64,000 nt of DNA from M3007 sp043764095. GTDB lineage: Bacteria; Bacteroidota; Bacteroidia; Chitinophagales; Saprospiraceae. How positions within the stretch are numbered: the first letter of the stretch is position 1; the number at the start of each line of letters is the position of its first letter. The notes beneath the pieces were generated by a model that had not been told where the DNA came from, did no database searches, and was given only the letters and a program-made list of their open reading frames with translations. Shown here one piece after another: positions 36,777 through 45,836 of this stretch. The position numbers and the translations under genes are program-made. The stretch covers positions 27,931 to 91,930 of the forward strand of contig JAYUKX010000103.1 in the NCBI GenBank assembly GCA_043764095.1, written 5' to 3'.

Positions 36777-38750
36777 ATGCAAAACTTAAAAACGATTCTT
36801 ACAACTACGGCATTCTTGCTCTGTGTTGTACATTCCTTTGCTCAAAACACTACTCTTAAATCAAAATGGGGGGTCATTCCGCCCGAAGACCTCCAAATGA
36901 CCGTCTATGACCGCGACAGTACTGCGACCAGTATTATCCTTCAAGATATTGGTAGTATTAATGTGGAGTTGGGCGGCGACGGTTACAATGCCTATTTCAA
37001 CCAATTTAGGCGTATTAAAATCTTTGATGAATCCGCTTTTGAAGAAGGGAATATTGTCATTCCTTATTATTCGTACAAAGACAAACAAAAGGTGACAGAT
37101 CTGGATGTGGAGGTCATTTTTCCCAATGGCGAAAAGCAAAAAGTAAAATCGGATAATGTTTTTACCGAAAAAATCAACAAACGATTCTCCGCCAAAAAAG
37201 TATTTATCCCAAACCTCCAAAAAGGTTGTATCATTGAATACAAACTTGAAATCAAAGCGGATAATATTTACAATCTTTTCGATTGGTCGTTCCAGGAAGA
37301 TAAACCTGTCAGATATAGTGAATTGACTGTTTCATACCCAACATCAAGATATGAATACATAAAATTAGTCAACAATAATGGCAACATAAAAACGGTAAAT
37401 GAGACCAAAATGCGCGGCCAAGATAAAATTGGTTATTCCACATTTACCTCCGAATATGAACCCGCGCTAAAAGAAGAGCCTTATATCACAGCACTCGATG
37501 ACCACCGAAATCGCATCAGTTTTCAACTTTCGGCATACCTGAATAGCAATGGTGTACGAGAAAGTATTTTTGAAGACTGGGGTAAACTCGCCAAATACTT
37601 AGAGGATGATAAGGATTTTGGTGGCCAATTCAGCACCCGAAGCCGCGCCAGCAGTGATTTGTGGGATGCTTTTTTTGTTACTTCCGATATGCGAAAAGAT
37701 TCTGCATTGGTGATCGCTGAAAAAGCACTTCGGTTTGTAAGTAGTAACATAATGTGGAACAAAGAATACCGTTATTGGGCAACCGAAAGCGTGGACAATG
37801 CATTTAAAAAGAAAACAGGTAGTAGTGCCGACCTAAACCTTGGTTTGCTTTCGCTGCTCAAACGCTCTAAACTAGAGGCATACCCTGTCCTCTTGAGTAC
37901 CGTTAAAAATGGTAAAATGTACCCGCTCTACCCATTTACAGATCAATTCAATTCGGTTATCGTATTGCTCAAAGATGGCGATAAATCGTACCTTCTGGAT
38001 GCTACAAACCCCTATATAAAACTAGGGCAACTCACCACCCAACACTACAATGGAGAGGGCTGGGTGGCCGATGAGAAAAATCCAGTATGGCTCGATTTTG
38101 GGGCACACGAACGCGCGGATGTATGGCTGGGTTATCTTAATCTTTCCGAGACAGGCGAGGTAACAGGTAAGTTTTCGATCATGGCTGATGGCGTAGAAGC
38201 ACGAAATTGGCGCGGCAATTTGGATTCCGATAAAGCACCCGCTGCATTCCTTAAAGAAGAGTTTTTTAAGCAATTTCCCGATATTGAAATTGATTCGGTG
38301 GTTATTTCTGACCAAAAAAATTACGATAAACCCATCAAATTGGACTTTAAAGTAAAAATTCCAGCCGCCGCTGATGTCGTGAATGATTTTATCTATTTTA
38401 ACCCAATCGTTCATAAAGCCTATCCTGAAAATCCTTTCAAGGCACCAACCCGAGCACTTCCTGTTAATATGATTTTCCCATTTAGACAGGATTTTATCGT
38501 TACCATTGCTATACCAGAAGGTTATATATTGGAAGACACGCCCAAAGGAGAACGCACACAATTGGCCAACAATGGCGGTAGAGTATCCATTAATTGCTCC
38601 CAACCAACCCCTAAAACGGTTCAAATCGTGGTTAAAAACAAACTTGCTCAAGTTGAATTTGCGCCCGAAGAATACCCCGCTCTCCGCCAGTTTTTTGATG
38701 CGCTCACTAAAAATGGTAATACCCAAATCGTACTTAAAAAAACAAACTAA
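36777..38750 (+). CDS. DUF3857-domain protein with degenerate transglutaminase-like domain
   Basis: 657 residues. Signal peptide MQNLKTILTTTAFLLCVVHSFAQ, DUF3857 domain about 50-220 (FNQFRRIKIFDESAFEEGN, DLDVEVIFPNGEKQKVKSDN), transglutaminase-like fold about 280-420 and a C-terminal beta domain. In the transglutaminase region the expected GxC is GSSAD (about 347) and the His position reads FNSVIV (about 390), so the catalytic Cys and His are gone; the Asp region (YLLDATNP) remains. First of two tandem paralogues, 2 bp apart. I infer a secreted binding or scaffold role. Confidence 0.87.
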   Translation: MQNLKTILTTTAFLLCVVHSFAQNTTLKSKWGVIPPEDLQMTVYDRDSTATSIILQDIGSINVELGGDGYNAYFNQFRRIKIFDESAFEEGNIVIPYYSYKDKQKVTDLDVEVIFPNGEKQKVKSDNVFTEKINKRFSAKKVFIPNLQKGCIIEYKLEIKADNIYNLFDWSFQEDKPVRYSELTVSYPTSRYEYIKLVNNNGNIKTVNETKMRGQDKIGYSTFTSEYEPALKEEPYITALDDHRNRISFQLSAYLNSNGVRESIFEDWGKLAKYLEDDKDFGGQFSTRSRASSDLWDAFFVTSDMRKDSALVIAEKALRFVSSNIMWNKEYRYWATESVDNAFKKKTGSSADLNLGLLSLLKRSKLEAYPVLLSTVKNGKMYPLYPFTDQFNSVIVLLKDGDKSYLLDATNPYIKLGQLTTQHYNGEGWVADEKNPVWLDFGAHERADVWLGYLNLSETGEVTGKFSIMADGVEARNWRGNLDSDKAPAAFLKEEFFKQFPDIEIDSVVISDQKNYDKPIKLDFKVKIPAAADVVNDFIYFNPIVHKAYPENPFKAPTRALPVNMIFPFRQDFIVTIAIPEGYILEDTPKGERTQLANNGGRVSINCSQPTPKTVQIVVKNKLAQVEFAPEEYPALRQFFDALTKNGNTQIVLKKTN

Positions 38751-38752
38751 CC

Positions 38753-40663
38753 ATGAAATTAATACACCAAAAATCATTATTCATAGCGGGATGGCTGCTA
38801 TGCATCACCTCTATGCTTTCGGCTCAAGATGCTTTTTATCCGGTATTTACGATCCCAGAAGCATTGAAAGAAAATGCGAATTGCGTCGTTCGTTTTGAGG
38901 AGTCCATTGCCGAAATTGATGAAGATTTAAGCATTACCTTCAAAGAACGCACTATTGTCACTATTTTAAATGAAAAAGGGAAATACCGCAATATTATTGG
39001 CGGCAGTGAAGATAAATTTACGACCATCAAAAAAATAGAGGGAAAGATATATGGCCCAATGGGCAATTTGATCCGAAAAAGCGAAAAAAGTGATCTTGAA
39101 ATTTATGGCGGAAATTCCGAAAACGAAATGACTGATAACCGATCAAAATCGCTACAATTAACCAATAATTCATATCCTTATACGGTAGAGTTTTATGTAG
39201 AGACCAAATCGAAATCTTTCTTTATGATTCCTTCTTACACGATCCAAAATGTGGGCGAATCCGTTCAGGAATCTTCTTTTTCTTTGATAACACCCGATAA
39301 TTATACTTTTAAATGGAAAATGATCAATGCCGATGCGCCATTTAAACAGACCATAATAAAGGATAAAGTGTTCTGGAAATGTAGTTTTAAAGACCTCAAG
39401 GCTAATCCAGTAGAAACTTACGACCCTTATTTCAGCAAAGCGTATGCTCAATTGTTGATCGCTCCCGAACACGTCACGATGGAAGATTACCAAGGAGATA
39501 TGAAAACATGGAAAGGCGTGGGCGAATTTTATTACAATATGAACAAAGACCGCGATCAGGTATCGCCGGCTATGGAACAACAAATAAAATCATTGGTCGC
39601 AACTGCCAAAAATAACCGCGAAAAAATTGATCTTTTGTACCGATATCTTCAAAAAAACCATCGCTATGTAAGTATCCAACTCGGCATAGGTGGCTGGCAA
39701 ACTTTGGACGCGCAATTTGTGGAGCAAAAAAAATACGGCGATTGCAAGGCATTGAGCAATTATATGAAAGCCTTGCTCAAAGTGGTGGGTATTCCAGCCT
39801 ATCAGGCATTGGTATATGCTGGTGGGCAATATTATCCCAAATTATACGATGATATGCCTACTCCAAGGTTTAATCACGTTATTTTGTATGTTCCGAGTGA
39901 AGAAATGTGGTTGGAATGTACCAGCAATCAAAACCCGACTGGCTACTTAGGCGACTTTACGGCCAATCGACAAGTACTTTTGCTCACTCCAGAAGGCGGC
40001 AAACTCGTAAAAACACCGGTATTAGACGCTCCGCACAATCAACGCCAAATGAATGCCAAAATCCAACTCGATGATGCAGGAAATGCGACGATCCAAAGCA
40101 AAATGGTTTATTCCGGCAATCTGCACGACGATTATCGCGGACTTGCACACGAAAAGGATGCCAAAGAACGCGAGAAAAAATTTGCAGAAGGACTTGGCTT
40201 GAGTATTATGGCTTTTAAATCATTTGCGATCACAGCAGCCGATACCAAACCAGAATCCACCATTGAAGCGGCGTATGAAACCCGCAGCTATGCCAAAGCC
40301 AGCGGTAAAAGGTTTTTTGTACCCATTACAAGGATTAAACCCTCCAAACTGAGCCTACCAGCCGATACCACTCGTTTCCACGATCTGTATATGCCCGAAA
40401 CCTATACCTTGCAAGATACATTTACGTTTACCATTCCTGCGGGTTTGAAAGTAGAAAGTACGCCGCGGCCTGCCTCGATACAAAGCCCTTATGGCACTTA
40501 TGAATTGACGGTAGCACCTATGGACAAACAAGAAATAAAGGCGATACGGCGCGTGGTGGTATTGCCCGTTTCGGTGGCAGCCAAGCAATACAATGAAGTA
40601 AGGAAATTTTATTTAGACATCATCAAAGCTGATGGTGTACAGGTCGTATTGATAAAGGAATAG
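38753..40663 (+). CDS. DUF3857 and transglutaminase domain protein with intact catalytic residues
   Basis: 636 residues. Signal peptide to about residue 24 (GWLLCITSMLSAQ), DUF3857 domain about 50-220 (ITFKERTIVTILNEKGK), transglutaminase core about 280-410 with KYGDCKALSNYMKALL (Cys about 328), FNHVILYV (His about 372) and LECTSNQNPTGYLG, then a C-terminal beta domain. It follows its degenerate paralogue after 2 bp and must be co-transcribed. Known: this family is abundant in Bacteroidota and probably periplasmic, with unknown substrate. Confidence 0.9.
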   Translation: MKLIHQKSLFIAGWLLCITSMLSAQDAFYPVFTIPEALKENANCVVRFEESIAEIDEDLSITFKERTIVTILNEKGKYRNIIGGSEDKFTTIKKIEGKIYGPMGNLIRKSEKSDLEIYGGNSENEMTDNRSKSLQLTNNSYPYTVEFYVETKSKSFFMIPSYTIQNVGESVQESSFSLITPDNYTFKWKMINADAPFKQTIIKDKVFWKCSFKDLKANPVETYDPYFSKAYAQLLIAPEHVTMEDYQGDMKTWKGVGEFYYNMNKDRDQVSPAMEQQIKSLVATAKNNREKIDLLYRYLQKNHRYVSIQLGIGGWQTLDAQFVEQKKYGDCKALSNYMKALLKVVGIPAYQALVYAGGQYYPKLYDDMPTPRFNHVILYVPSEEMWLECTSNQNPTGYLGDFTANRQVLLLTPEGGKLVKTPVLDAPHNQRQMNAKIQLDDAGNATIQSKMVYSGNLHDDYRGLAHEKDAKEREKKFAEGLGLSIMAFKSFAITAADTKPESTIEAAYETRSYAKASGKRFFVPITRIKPSKLSLPADTTRFHDLYMPETYTLQDTFTFTIPAGLKVESTPRPASIQSPYGTYELTVAPMDKQEIKAIRRVVVLPVSVAAKQYNEVRKFYLDIIKADGVQVVLIKE

Positions 40664-40673
40664 GTATATAAGC

Positions 40674-40704
40674 AAAAAAAAGCACCTCGTTTGAGGTGCT
40701 TTTT
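40674..40704. terminator. Bidirectional intrinsic terminator
   Basis: An A-run, AGCACCTC-GTTT-GAGGTGCT (40681-40700) and a T-run form a perfect symmetric terminator, serving both the DUF3857 operon (+) and the tRNA-Leu transcript (-). Confidence 0.9.
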
Positions 40705-40706
40705 GT

Positions 40707-40788
40707 GCGGGAAGCGAGACTCGAACTCGCACGACCGTGAAGTCACAGGTGTTTGAGACCAGCGCGTCTACCATTCCGCCATTCCCGC
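40707..40788 (-). tRNA. tRNA-Leu (anticodon CAA)
   Basis: 82 nt. Acceptor GCGGGAA pairs with TTCCCGC; D-arm GCG..CGC; anticodon loop CTCAAAC with CAA; a long variable arm as in class II tRNAs; T-arm GCGAG-TTCGAGT-CTCGC. No encoded CCA. It begins 7 bp after the hscB stop on the same strand and is followed by the shared terminator. Confidence 0.95.
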
Positions 40789-40795
40789 TATTGCG

Positions 40796-41323
40796 TTAAG
40801 CGGATGCAAAAGTATGCAGACTTTCTCGAACGCGCAACAAATATTTCATTTTTAGATAAAAATTTTTCACTTTTTTTAAATCGGCCTCATTTTCGGCTTC
40901 ATTTTGGTAGTTTTCAAAGATATTTTGGACACTTTCGCGGAGTTCCTTTTCTGTTTCGTCCACCGTTTTTAAGGTACGCTCGTATATTTCGGGGTCAAAA
41001 TCCATTTGCAAATCCATAATGGCCTCGTTAATGTCCATCATTTCCATCAAAAAATCTTGCGGCAAAGTATCGGGATTGGAAGCATCACCCAATAGCCCTT
41101 TGAGTTGTAGAATATAGGCTACCCTTTGGTCAAAATCTGATAAGGTAGCAAAAGCAGCATTGTTCAAGGTAGATTGTTCCGTGGCCCACTCTTGTTTGTC
41201 CTCATCATCAAGAGAAAAAAAATCGGGGTGAAACGCACGACTATTGGCATAGAATTTTTTACGCAAAGCCGCCTCATCTATCTTAAAGGACAACGGTAGC
41301 CCCATTAACTCGAAATAATCCAT
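40796..41323 (-). CDS. hscB: Fe-S cluster assembly co-chaperone HscB (J-domain protein)
   Basis: 175 residues, the usual HscB size. N-terminal J-domain (MDYFELMGLPLSFKID) with the HPD motif in SRAFHPDFF, which stimulates the HscA-type Hsp70 ATPase, and a C-terminal helical HscB domain (about 90-165) for IscU contact. No hscA or isc genes are next to it; it lies after rseP (72-bp gap) and before tRNA-Leu, all on the minus strand. Confidence 0.9.
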   Translation of the reverse strand: MDYFELMGLPLSFKIDEAALRKKFYANSRAFHPDFFSLDDEDKQEWATEQSTLNNAAFATLSDFDQRVAYILQLKGLLGDASNPDTLPQDFLMEMMDINEAIMDLQMDFDPEIYERTLKTVDETEKELRESVQNIFENYQNEAENEADLKKVKNFYLKMKYLLRVRESLHTFASA

Positions 41324-41395
41324 CTATACATTGTTGGGTGATGAACGACTAGGTTACAAACGTAAATCCCCATCGTTCATCACCGCTATCTAATT

Positions 41396-42757
41396 TTAAA
41401 AGAATCGTGAAAACAAATGCCTCCAAAGATCCAAGCCTAAGGCATACACCATTAAAGCGATGAGGAGAAAGAAACCAACAGTGACGGCTTTTTCCAAAAA
41501 CGAATCGCTTACTTTGCGGCCTGTAATGACTTCCCAAATCAGGAACATCACATAACCGCCGTCCAAGCCCGGAATAGGCAAAAGGTTCATAAATGCCAAA
41601 ACGAGACTCAAAGTAGCCGTCAGATGCCAAAATGCCTCCCACGAAAACTCAGAAGCCTTCGGGAACATATTACCGATACTAATAAAACTTCCTAGATTTT
41701 TATTAGCCGAAATTTCCCCTGAGAACATTTTTCCAAATGCACTAATTTGGCTGCCTAAAAAATCGACACCATCCTTATAACCTTGAGGAATAGCTCTTAA
41801 CAAGGTAAAATCTTCGTGTTCGAAGTGGAATAATTTGTTCATGTTCTTGACATAAACACCTATAGTGCCCTCTTCCGTCATGGTCAAAGGGATATTTAAT
41901 GTATCATTATTCCGAATAATGCCAATTTCCACTGGTTTACCTTTATTACTTTGTGCCTCTATTACAAATTGGTCGTAAAAATCAGTAGGTTTACCATTGA
42001 AGCGAATAATTCGATCTTCGGCCAGTAATCCGGCTTTTTCTGCAGGGCTCGCAGGTGCTGTACCTCCCACAAAAAACGGCAGCCGAGGGGCTAAAAGTGC
42101 AGATTTGGGTACCCCCCTATCGGTTACTTTACGCGCAATATCATCACTGATGCGAACTATTTGCTCTTGTCCATTGCGTACTACTGTTACATTACGCTCC
42201 TTACCTAAAACAACGTTTTCTAAAAAAGTAACTGTTTCGAACCGCTCAAAGGGTTGATCGCCAATTTTGGTTATCAAATCGCCATTTTGGAAGCCTTGCT
42301 GGATCAATATAGAGTCAAAAGCCGTTCCATATTGCTTTAATTCGGTTGACGGCAGGTAATCGCGACCACAAGTCCACAAAATCATAGCGAAAATAAAGAA
42401 ACCTAAGATGAAATTTACCGTTACCCCACCCAACATAATAATAAGGCGCTGCCAGGCTGGTTTTGAACGAAATTCCCAAGGTTGCGGGGGTTGATTTTTG
42501 AATTCGGTATCCATACTTTCATCCACCATGCCCGAAATTTTGACATAACCACCCAAAGGTAACCAGCCAATACCGTATTCCGTTTCGCCCTTTGTTTTCT
42601 TCCAAAGGCTATTAAAAGGAGGGGCATCAAAAAACAAATAAAACTTTTCAACGCGTGTTTTAAACCATTTTGCTGGTAGAAAGTGACCCATTTCATGCAA
42701 AACGATCAATATGGAAAGGCTCAATAGCAATTGGCCGACCTTAATTAGAAAATCCAT
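41396..42757 (-). CDS. rseP: RIP metalloprotease RseP (site-2 protease)
   Basis: 453 residues. Intramembrane zinc protease that cuts anti-sigma factors or signal peptides inside the inner membrane. Zinc site H21-E22-x2-H25 (VLHEMGHFLPAKWF) in the first helix, PDZ domain about 215-290 (APASPAEKAGLLAEDRIIRFNG), third zinc ligand in LLPIPGLDGGYVMF about 395, and a last helix near the C-terminus. First gene of a likely rseP-hscB-tRNA-Leu transcript. Confidence 0.95.
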   Translation of the reverse strand: MDFLIKVGQLLLSLSILIVLHEMGHFLPAKWFKTRVEKFYLFFDAPPFNSLWKKTKGETEYGIGWLPLGGYVKISGMVDESMDTEFKNQPPQPWEFRSKPAWQRLIIMLGGVTVNFILGFFIFAMILWTCGRDYLPSTELKQYGTAFDSILIQQGFQNGDLITKIGDQPFERFETVTFLENVVLGKERNVTVVRNGQEQIVRISDDIARKVTDRGVPKSALLAPRLPFFVGGTAPASPAEKAGLLAEDRIIRFNGKPTDFYDQFVIEAQSNKGKPVEIGIIRNNDTLNIPLTMTEEGTIGVYVKNMNKLFHFEHEDFTLLRAIPQGYKDGVDFLGSQISAFGKMFSGEISANKNLGSFISIGNMFPKASEFSWEAFWHLTATLSLVLAFMNLLPIPGLDGGYVMFLIWEVITGRKVSDSFLEKAVTVGFFLLIALMVYALGLDLWRHLFSRFF

Positions 42758-42827
42758 TCAAATATTTAGTTTAACAAAAGAGTAAATCTGTTTATCAGAT
42801 TTAAATAGTGTAACAATTATAGGAGCG

Positions 42828-42835
42828 CAAAGTTA
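42828..42835 (-). promoter_or_regulatory. Candidate -7 box of rseP
   Basis: The minus strand reads TAACTTTG (TAnnTTTG), 70 bp before the ATG. Confidence 0.45.
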
Positions 42836-42988
42836 GGTAAACTTATGGAAAATTAGGAAAAACTTATTTGTTGCTTGTAATTTGTCCTATACAATACTTG
42901 GTTTTCTTTTATTTGTAATTTAAATTTAGAATGGTACATTTTTATTTTTGGTGAGATATTTTGAAATTTGGACTGAAGTACTGTAATC

Positions 42989-43900
42989 TTATCGCTCCCA
43001 TTTTACCCTCGGATGAAACAGCTGAATGGTCTCTTTTAAATAGGCCGTATCCATGTGCGTATAAATTTCGGTGGTTGTTATACTCTCATGCCCCAACATA
43101 TCCTGTACTGCTTTCAAATCGGCACCGCCTTCTACCAAATGTGTAGCAAACGAGTGCCTGAATGTATGCGGGCTTACTATTTTATCAATTCCAGCAGCAA
43201 CCGCCAAGTCTTTAATGATGTAAAACACCATCACGCGGGTCAATTTTACGCCTCGTCGGTTTAAAAAGACGTGATGCTCGTTGCCGGGAGCAATATCCAT
43301 CAAATTACGTACTTGATTGGTGTACATTGTCACATATTTCAATGCTTCATCCCCAATGGGCACAATGCGTTCTTTATTGTTTTTACCAATCACCTGTAGG
43401 TATCCTTCTTCGGTATGTACTTGCCTCAATTTGAGTTCTGTCAGTTCGCTCACCCGCAACCCAGAGGCGTACAATGTCTCCACAATAGCCCTGTTGCGCA
43501 CACCAAGTGGCTCTGATAAATCAATGGTATCCAGCATACTGCGAATATCATCGAAGGATAAAACATCGGGTATTTTACGGTGGTACCGCGGCGAATCGAG
43601 CAAGTGGGTGGGATCTTTATCCACAAGATCTTCTACCATTAGAAATTTATAAAAAGCCTTAATACCTGAAATTATCCGGGACTGCGTGGTGTTTTCCAGC
43701 CCCAAGTCGTTGATCCAAAGTATAAAAGCGTGAATATCGTTGGTATTTACTTGTAGCGGCTTTATTTCACTGCCAATAATTTCAAAATAACGCACCAATT
43801 TGTGTACGTCATTGAGGTATGCATCAATGGTATTGGCACTCATAGAGCGCTCCAAAAGGAGGTATGCCCTAAAGTTTATAATTGCAGAAGGCCAGTTCAT
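42989..43900 (-). CDS. xerD: Site-specific tyrosine recombinase XerD (or XerC)
   Basis: 303 residues. Resolves chromosome dimers at dif. SAM-like N-terminal core-binding domain (about 5-85), catalytic domain with Arg in ASGLRVSELTEL, Lys in IGKNNKERIVPIG, HTFRHSFATHL (His, Arg), LGHESITTTEIYTHM (His, Tyr nucleophile). The start at 43900 or 43903 is chosen because a -7 box (43907-43914) overlaps the codons upstream, which would include a TTG. Length fits Xer proteins. Single copy in view, no integrase context. Confidence 0.93.
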   Translation of the reverse strand: MNWPSAIINFRAYLLLERSMSANTIDAYLNDVHKLVRYFEIIGSEIKPLQVNTNDIHAFILWINDLGLENTTQSRIISGIKAFYKFLMVEDLVDKDPTHLLDSPRYHRKIPDVLSFDDIRSMLDTIDLSEPLGVRNRAIVETLYASGLRVSELTELKLRQVHTEEGYLQVIGKNNKERIVPIGDEALKYVTMYTNQVRNLMDIAPGNEHHVFLNRRGVKLTRVMVFYIIKDLAVAAGIDKIVSPHTFRHSFATHLVEGGADLKAVQDMLGHESITTTEIYTHMDTAYLKETIQLFHPRVKWER

Positions 43901-43906
43901 CATGCA

Positions 43907-43914
43907 CAAAATTA
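43907..43914 (-). promoter_or_regulatory. Promoter -7 box of xerD
   Basis: The minus strand reads TAATTTTG (TAnnTTTG), giving transcription at or next to the ATG at 43900-43903. Confidence 0.5.
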
Positions 43915-44051
43915 AGACAATAATAATAAATTCGTCAAACTATGGTTAAAGTTAGTCGTTATGCCTTGTTTATTTGGCATTAAAATCCGTTGTTTGTGCC
44001 GGAATTACGAAAACACAGATAGAGCTTATCCCAATACAACAAACACAATAC

Positions 44052-44501
44052 ATGTCTTTAGCATCGGTAACAATACCCGCAGCGCATCGAATCTGGGCTT
44101 TTATTTATTTAGCGGGCGAAAGTTCGTGTAGGAGCGTTCAATATATTGTTCGTCCGCATTTGAACTTACATATACATTGGATCAATTACCTATTGGGCGT
44201 TGCTCCAAATTTTCTTGCAGGCATATATGTCCCAGCATGTTATACATTTCTTATGCCTTATATTATAGAACGCAACCCTAATCTACGCATTTTTGACCCA
44301 TTATTCTACCGTTTTTCGGCTTGTGTTTTTGCATTATTTGGTGTTTTGGGTTGGGAAATAGCCCAGCAATTTACCCGAAAATTTTATTTTGATCCCGATG
44401 ATATTCTTTGGACATTTGTTGGTGTAGGTGTGTATTGGATCATTACACAATGGTTTGGAACCGCCCGAACAGTGCCTATTCGTACCAGTTCATGTATTTA
44501 A
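44052..44501 (+). CDS. Small multi-pass membrane protein, VanZ-like in its C-terminus
   Basis: 149 residues from the ATG at 44052 (an upstream TTG would add 26). Hydrophobic segments at about 38-65 (INYLLGVAPNFLAGIYVP), 80-100 (FSACVFALFGVLGWEIAQ) and 115-135 (ILWTFVGVGVYWIITQW). The order GWE...FDPDDILWTFVGV resembles VanZ-type proteins (WE...DxxDilaN.lG), but similarity is weak and I do not assign a function. Its stop TAA (44499-44501) lies inside the left arm of an inverted-repeat element. Confidence 0.6.
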   Translation: MSLASVTIPAAHRIWAFIYLAGESSCRSVQYIVRPHLNLHIHWINYLLGVAPNFLAGIYVPACYTFLMPYIIERNPNLRIFDPLFYRFSACVFALFGVLGWEIAQQFTRKFYFDPDDILWTFVGVGVYWIITQWFGTARTVPIRTSSCI

Positions 44502-44683
44502 GTATTTGGACATAATTAATTGCATAAATGAACGAAGGTATTTTTCGGCTAGACGAGCCATTTTTAAGGCAGATAGCGGTACTATCTAACGAAAAAATGG
44601 GGAAGGATTTATGCTGAGCGTGTCGAAGTATAGGCGGAAAAGACCGAGTTCAAAATGATAATTAATTGTGTCCAAATACTTAA
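44499..44683. mobile_element. MITE-like inverted-repeat element that supplies stop codons on both sides
   Basis: Left arm 44500-44522 and right arm 44660-44682 are inverted copies of a 23-mer (AAGTATTTGGACA core) with one mismatch. Inside lies a nested hairpin: CCATTTTT (44559) with AAAAATGG (44594), and GATAG with CTATC. The TAA stops of the flanking convergent genes (44499-44501 on plus, 44682-44680 on minus) are read from the arms. A solo copy of one arm occurs at 59543-59563. No transposase is encoded. Probably a non-autonomous element now acting as an intergenic hairpin. Confidence 0.75.
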
Positions 44684-45153
44684 TTACCACGGATTAGAGT
44701 GGTATCTGATGGCTCAATCGAAGGTTTCTCATTGGGTTTTAATGTTCTAAAAAGCGAATCCGAGGGTATCGAATCTTGTGCAATACATGGAGTACTTAGG
44801 GGAATAGCCGTGATTTTAGGAGGATAAAACCTTGATTTTTTGGTCTTTTTTGACAAATATCGAATATCATCGGTGGGATAAATCACAGGTGGCGCAAAAA
44901 TGCGACACGCTCGTTCCTTGATAAAAATGGTTTTCGGGGTTATGGGTCTTATGGGCGGAATATGCTCTTTTACTAAAGTTAAAGAAGGTATAATTAAGAT
45001 ACATCCTATCCTTTCCTCCACTATGGGTCTATAATGGGTCAAGCAATACTTAGTTCCTACTTTAAGGCTTATCGCTGCAAGAGAAATGAGCAATAAGCCC
45101 CAAAGGGCAGCCAAAAGGTTGGTATGACTCGCATTATGATAAGGAATAAGCAT
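44680..45153 (-). CDS. Small single-pass membrane protein at the end of the second TonB/ExbD module
   Basis: 157 residues from the ATG at 45153. One N-terminal membrane segment (NLLAALWGLLLISLAAISL) and a 120-residue Pro/Ile/Lys-rich periplasmic tail without a TonB C-terminal domain. It begins 5 bp after the ExbD stop, so it belongs to that transcript. The topology resembles TonB without its receptor-binding end; this may be a shortened or diverged TonB-like partner. Its stop codon is supplied by the inverted-repeat element at 44660-44682, so the original C-terminus may be lost. Confidence 0.55.
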   Translation of the reverse strand: MLIPYHNASHTNLLAALWGLLLISLAAISLKVGTKYCLTHYRPIVEERIGCILIIPSLTLVKEHIPPIRPITPKTIFIKERACRIFAPPVIYPTDDIRYLSKKTKKSRFYPPKITAIPLSTPCIAQDSIPSDSLFRTLKPNEKPSIEPSDTTLIRGN

Positions 45154-45158
45154 GATGA

Positions 45159-45710
45159 TTATCGTTTTGCAATATATCCTTGCTCCTCTTCGGAAATATC
45201 CAGCAAAACATACCGCGCAATGCCACATATTTTCATTTCATCAAAAGCATCTACAATATTCTTATACCGCGCTGATGGCATAGACTTAATGATGACATAT
45301 AGTTTAGAAATCGCCTTTTTTTGACCGGGGTTTTTCAGGTCATCCTTGATTTCTTCGCCATATTGTGCATTTACGCGGCCTTTTTTATCCAATAAAATCC
45401 TGCGTAGTCCTTTGCTAGAAAAATCAGTAGAGTCCAGTTGTCCGGTGGCTAAACCTTCATAAAAATAGATTTTATCGTTTGCGCCTAATAAAAGCGTTAT
45501 TGCTTGTCCACTTTTTAGGTCTTCTCCGCTATCTACGCCCTCTGTTTCTGGCATTACAACGGCCATAATATTGGGTTTACTGAGTGAAGTAGTGAGCATA
45601 AAAAAAGTGATTAAGAGAAAGCCCAAGTCCACCATTGCCGTAAAATCGACTTTTGCAGACATACGTGCGGGACGGGCAGCAGATGAGGTGGTTTGTTCTA
45701 TGGCAGCCAT
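45159..45710 (-). CDS. exbD: ExbD/TolR family proton-channel protein (third copy)
   Basis: 183 residues. One N-terminal membrane helix with the conserved Asp (VDFTAMVDLGFLLITFFML) that carries protons with ExbB, then a periplasmic domain ending KSMPSARYKNIVDAFDEMKIC...ARYVLLDIS. It resembles the ExbD at 48779 strongly along its whole length, indicating duplication. It follows the TonB at 45837 by 126 bp. Confidence 0.93.
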   Translation of the reverse strand: MAAIEQTTSSAARPARMSAKVDFTAMVDLGFLLITFFMLTTSLSKPNIMAVVMPETEGVDSGEDLKSGQAITLLLGANDKIYFYEGLATGQLDSTDFSSKGLRRILLDKKGRVNAQYGEEIKDDLKNPGQKKAISKLYVIIKSMPSARYKNIVDAFDEMKICGIARYVLLDISEEEQGYIAKR

Positions 45711-45836
45711 GATTTGTTGAATGTTAAGAATGAAGAAATAAGGAATGAGATTTTAATAAAAGTACAAATTTGGCGACCTTACCCAAAATCGCAACTATCA
45801 AAAATCTCATTCCTAAGTATTTATGTTTACAAAAAC

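Noticed and set aside
38022..38777. 251-residue minus-strand frame over the DUF3857 gene
   Set aside because: Antisense shadow of a well-supported gene on the plus strand.
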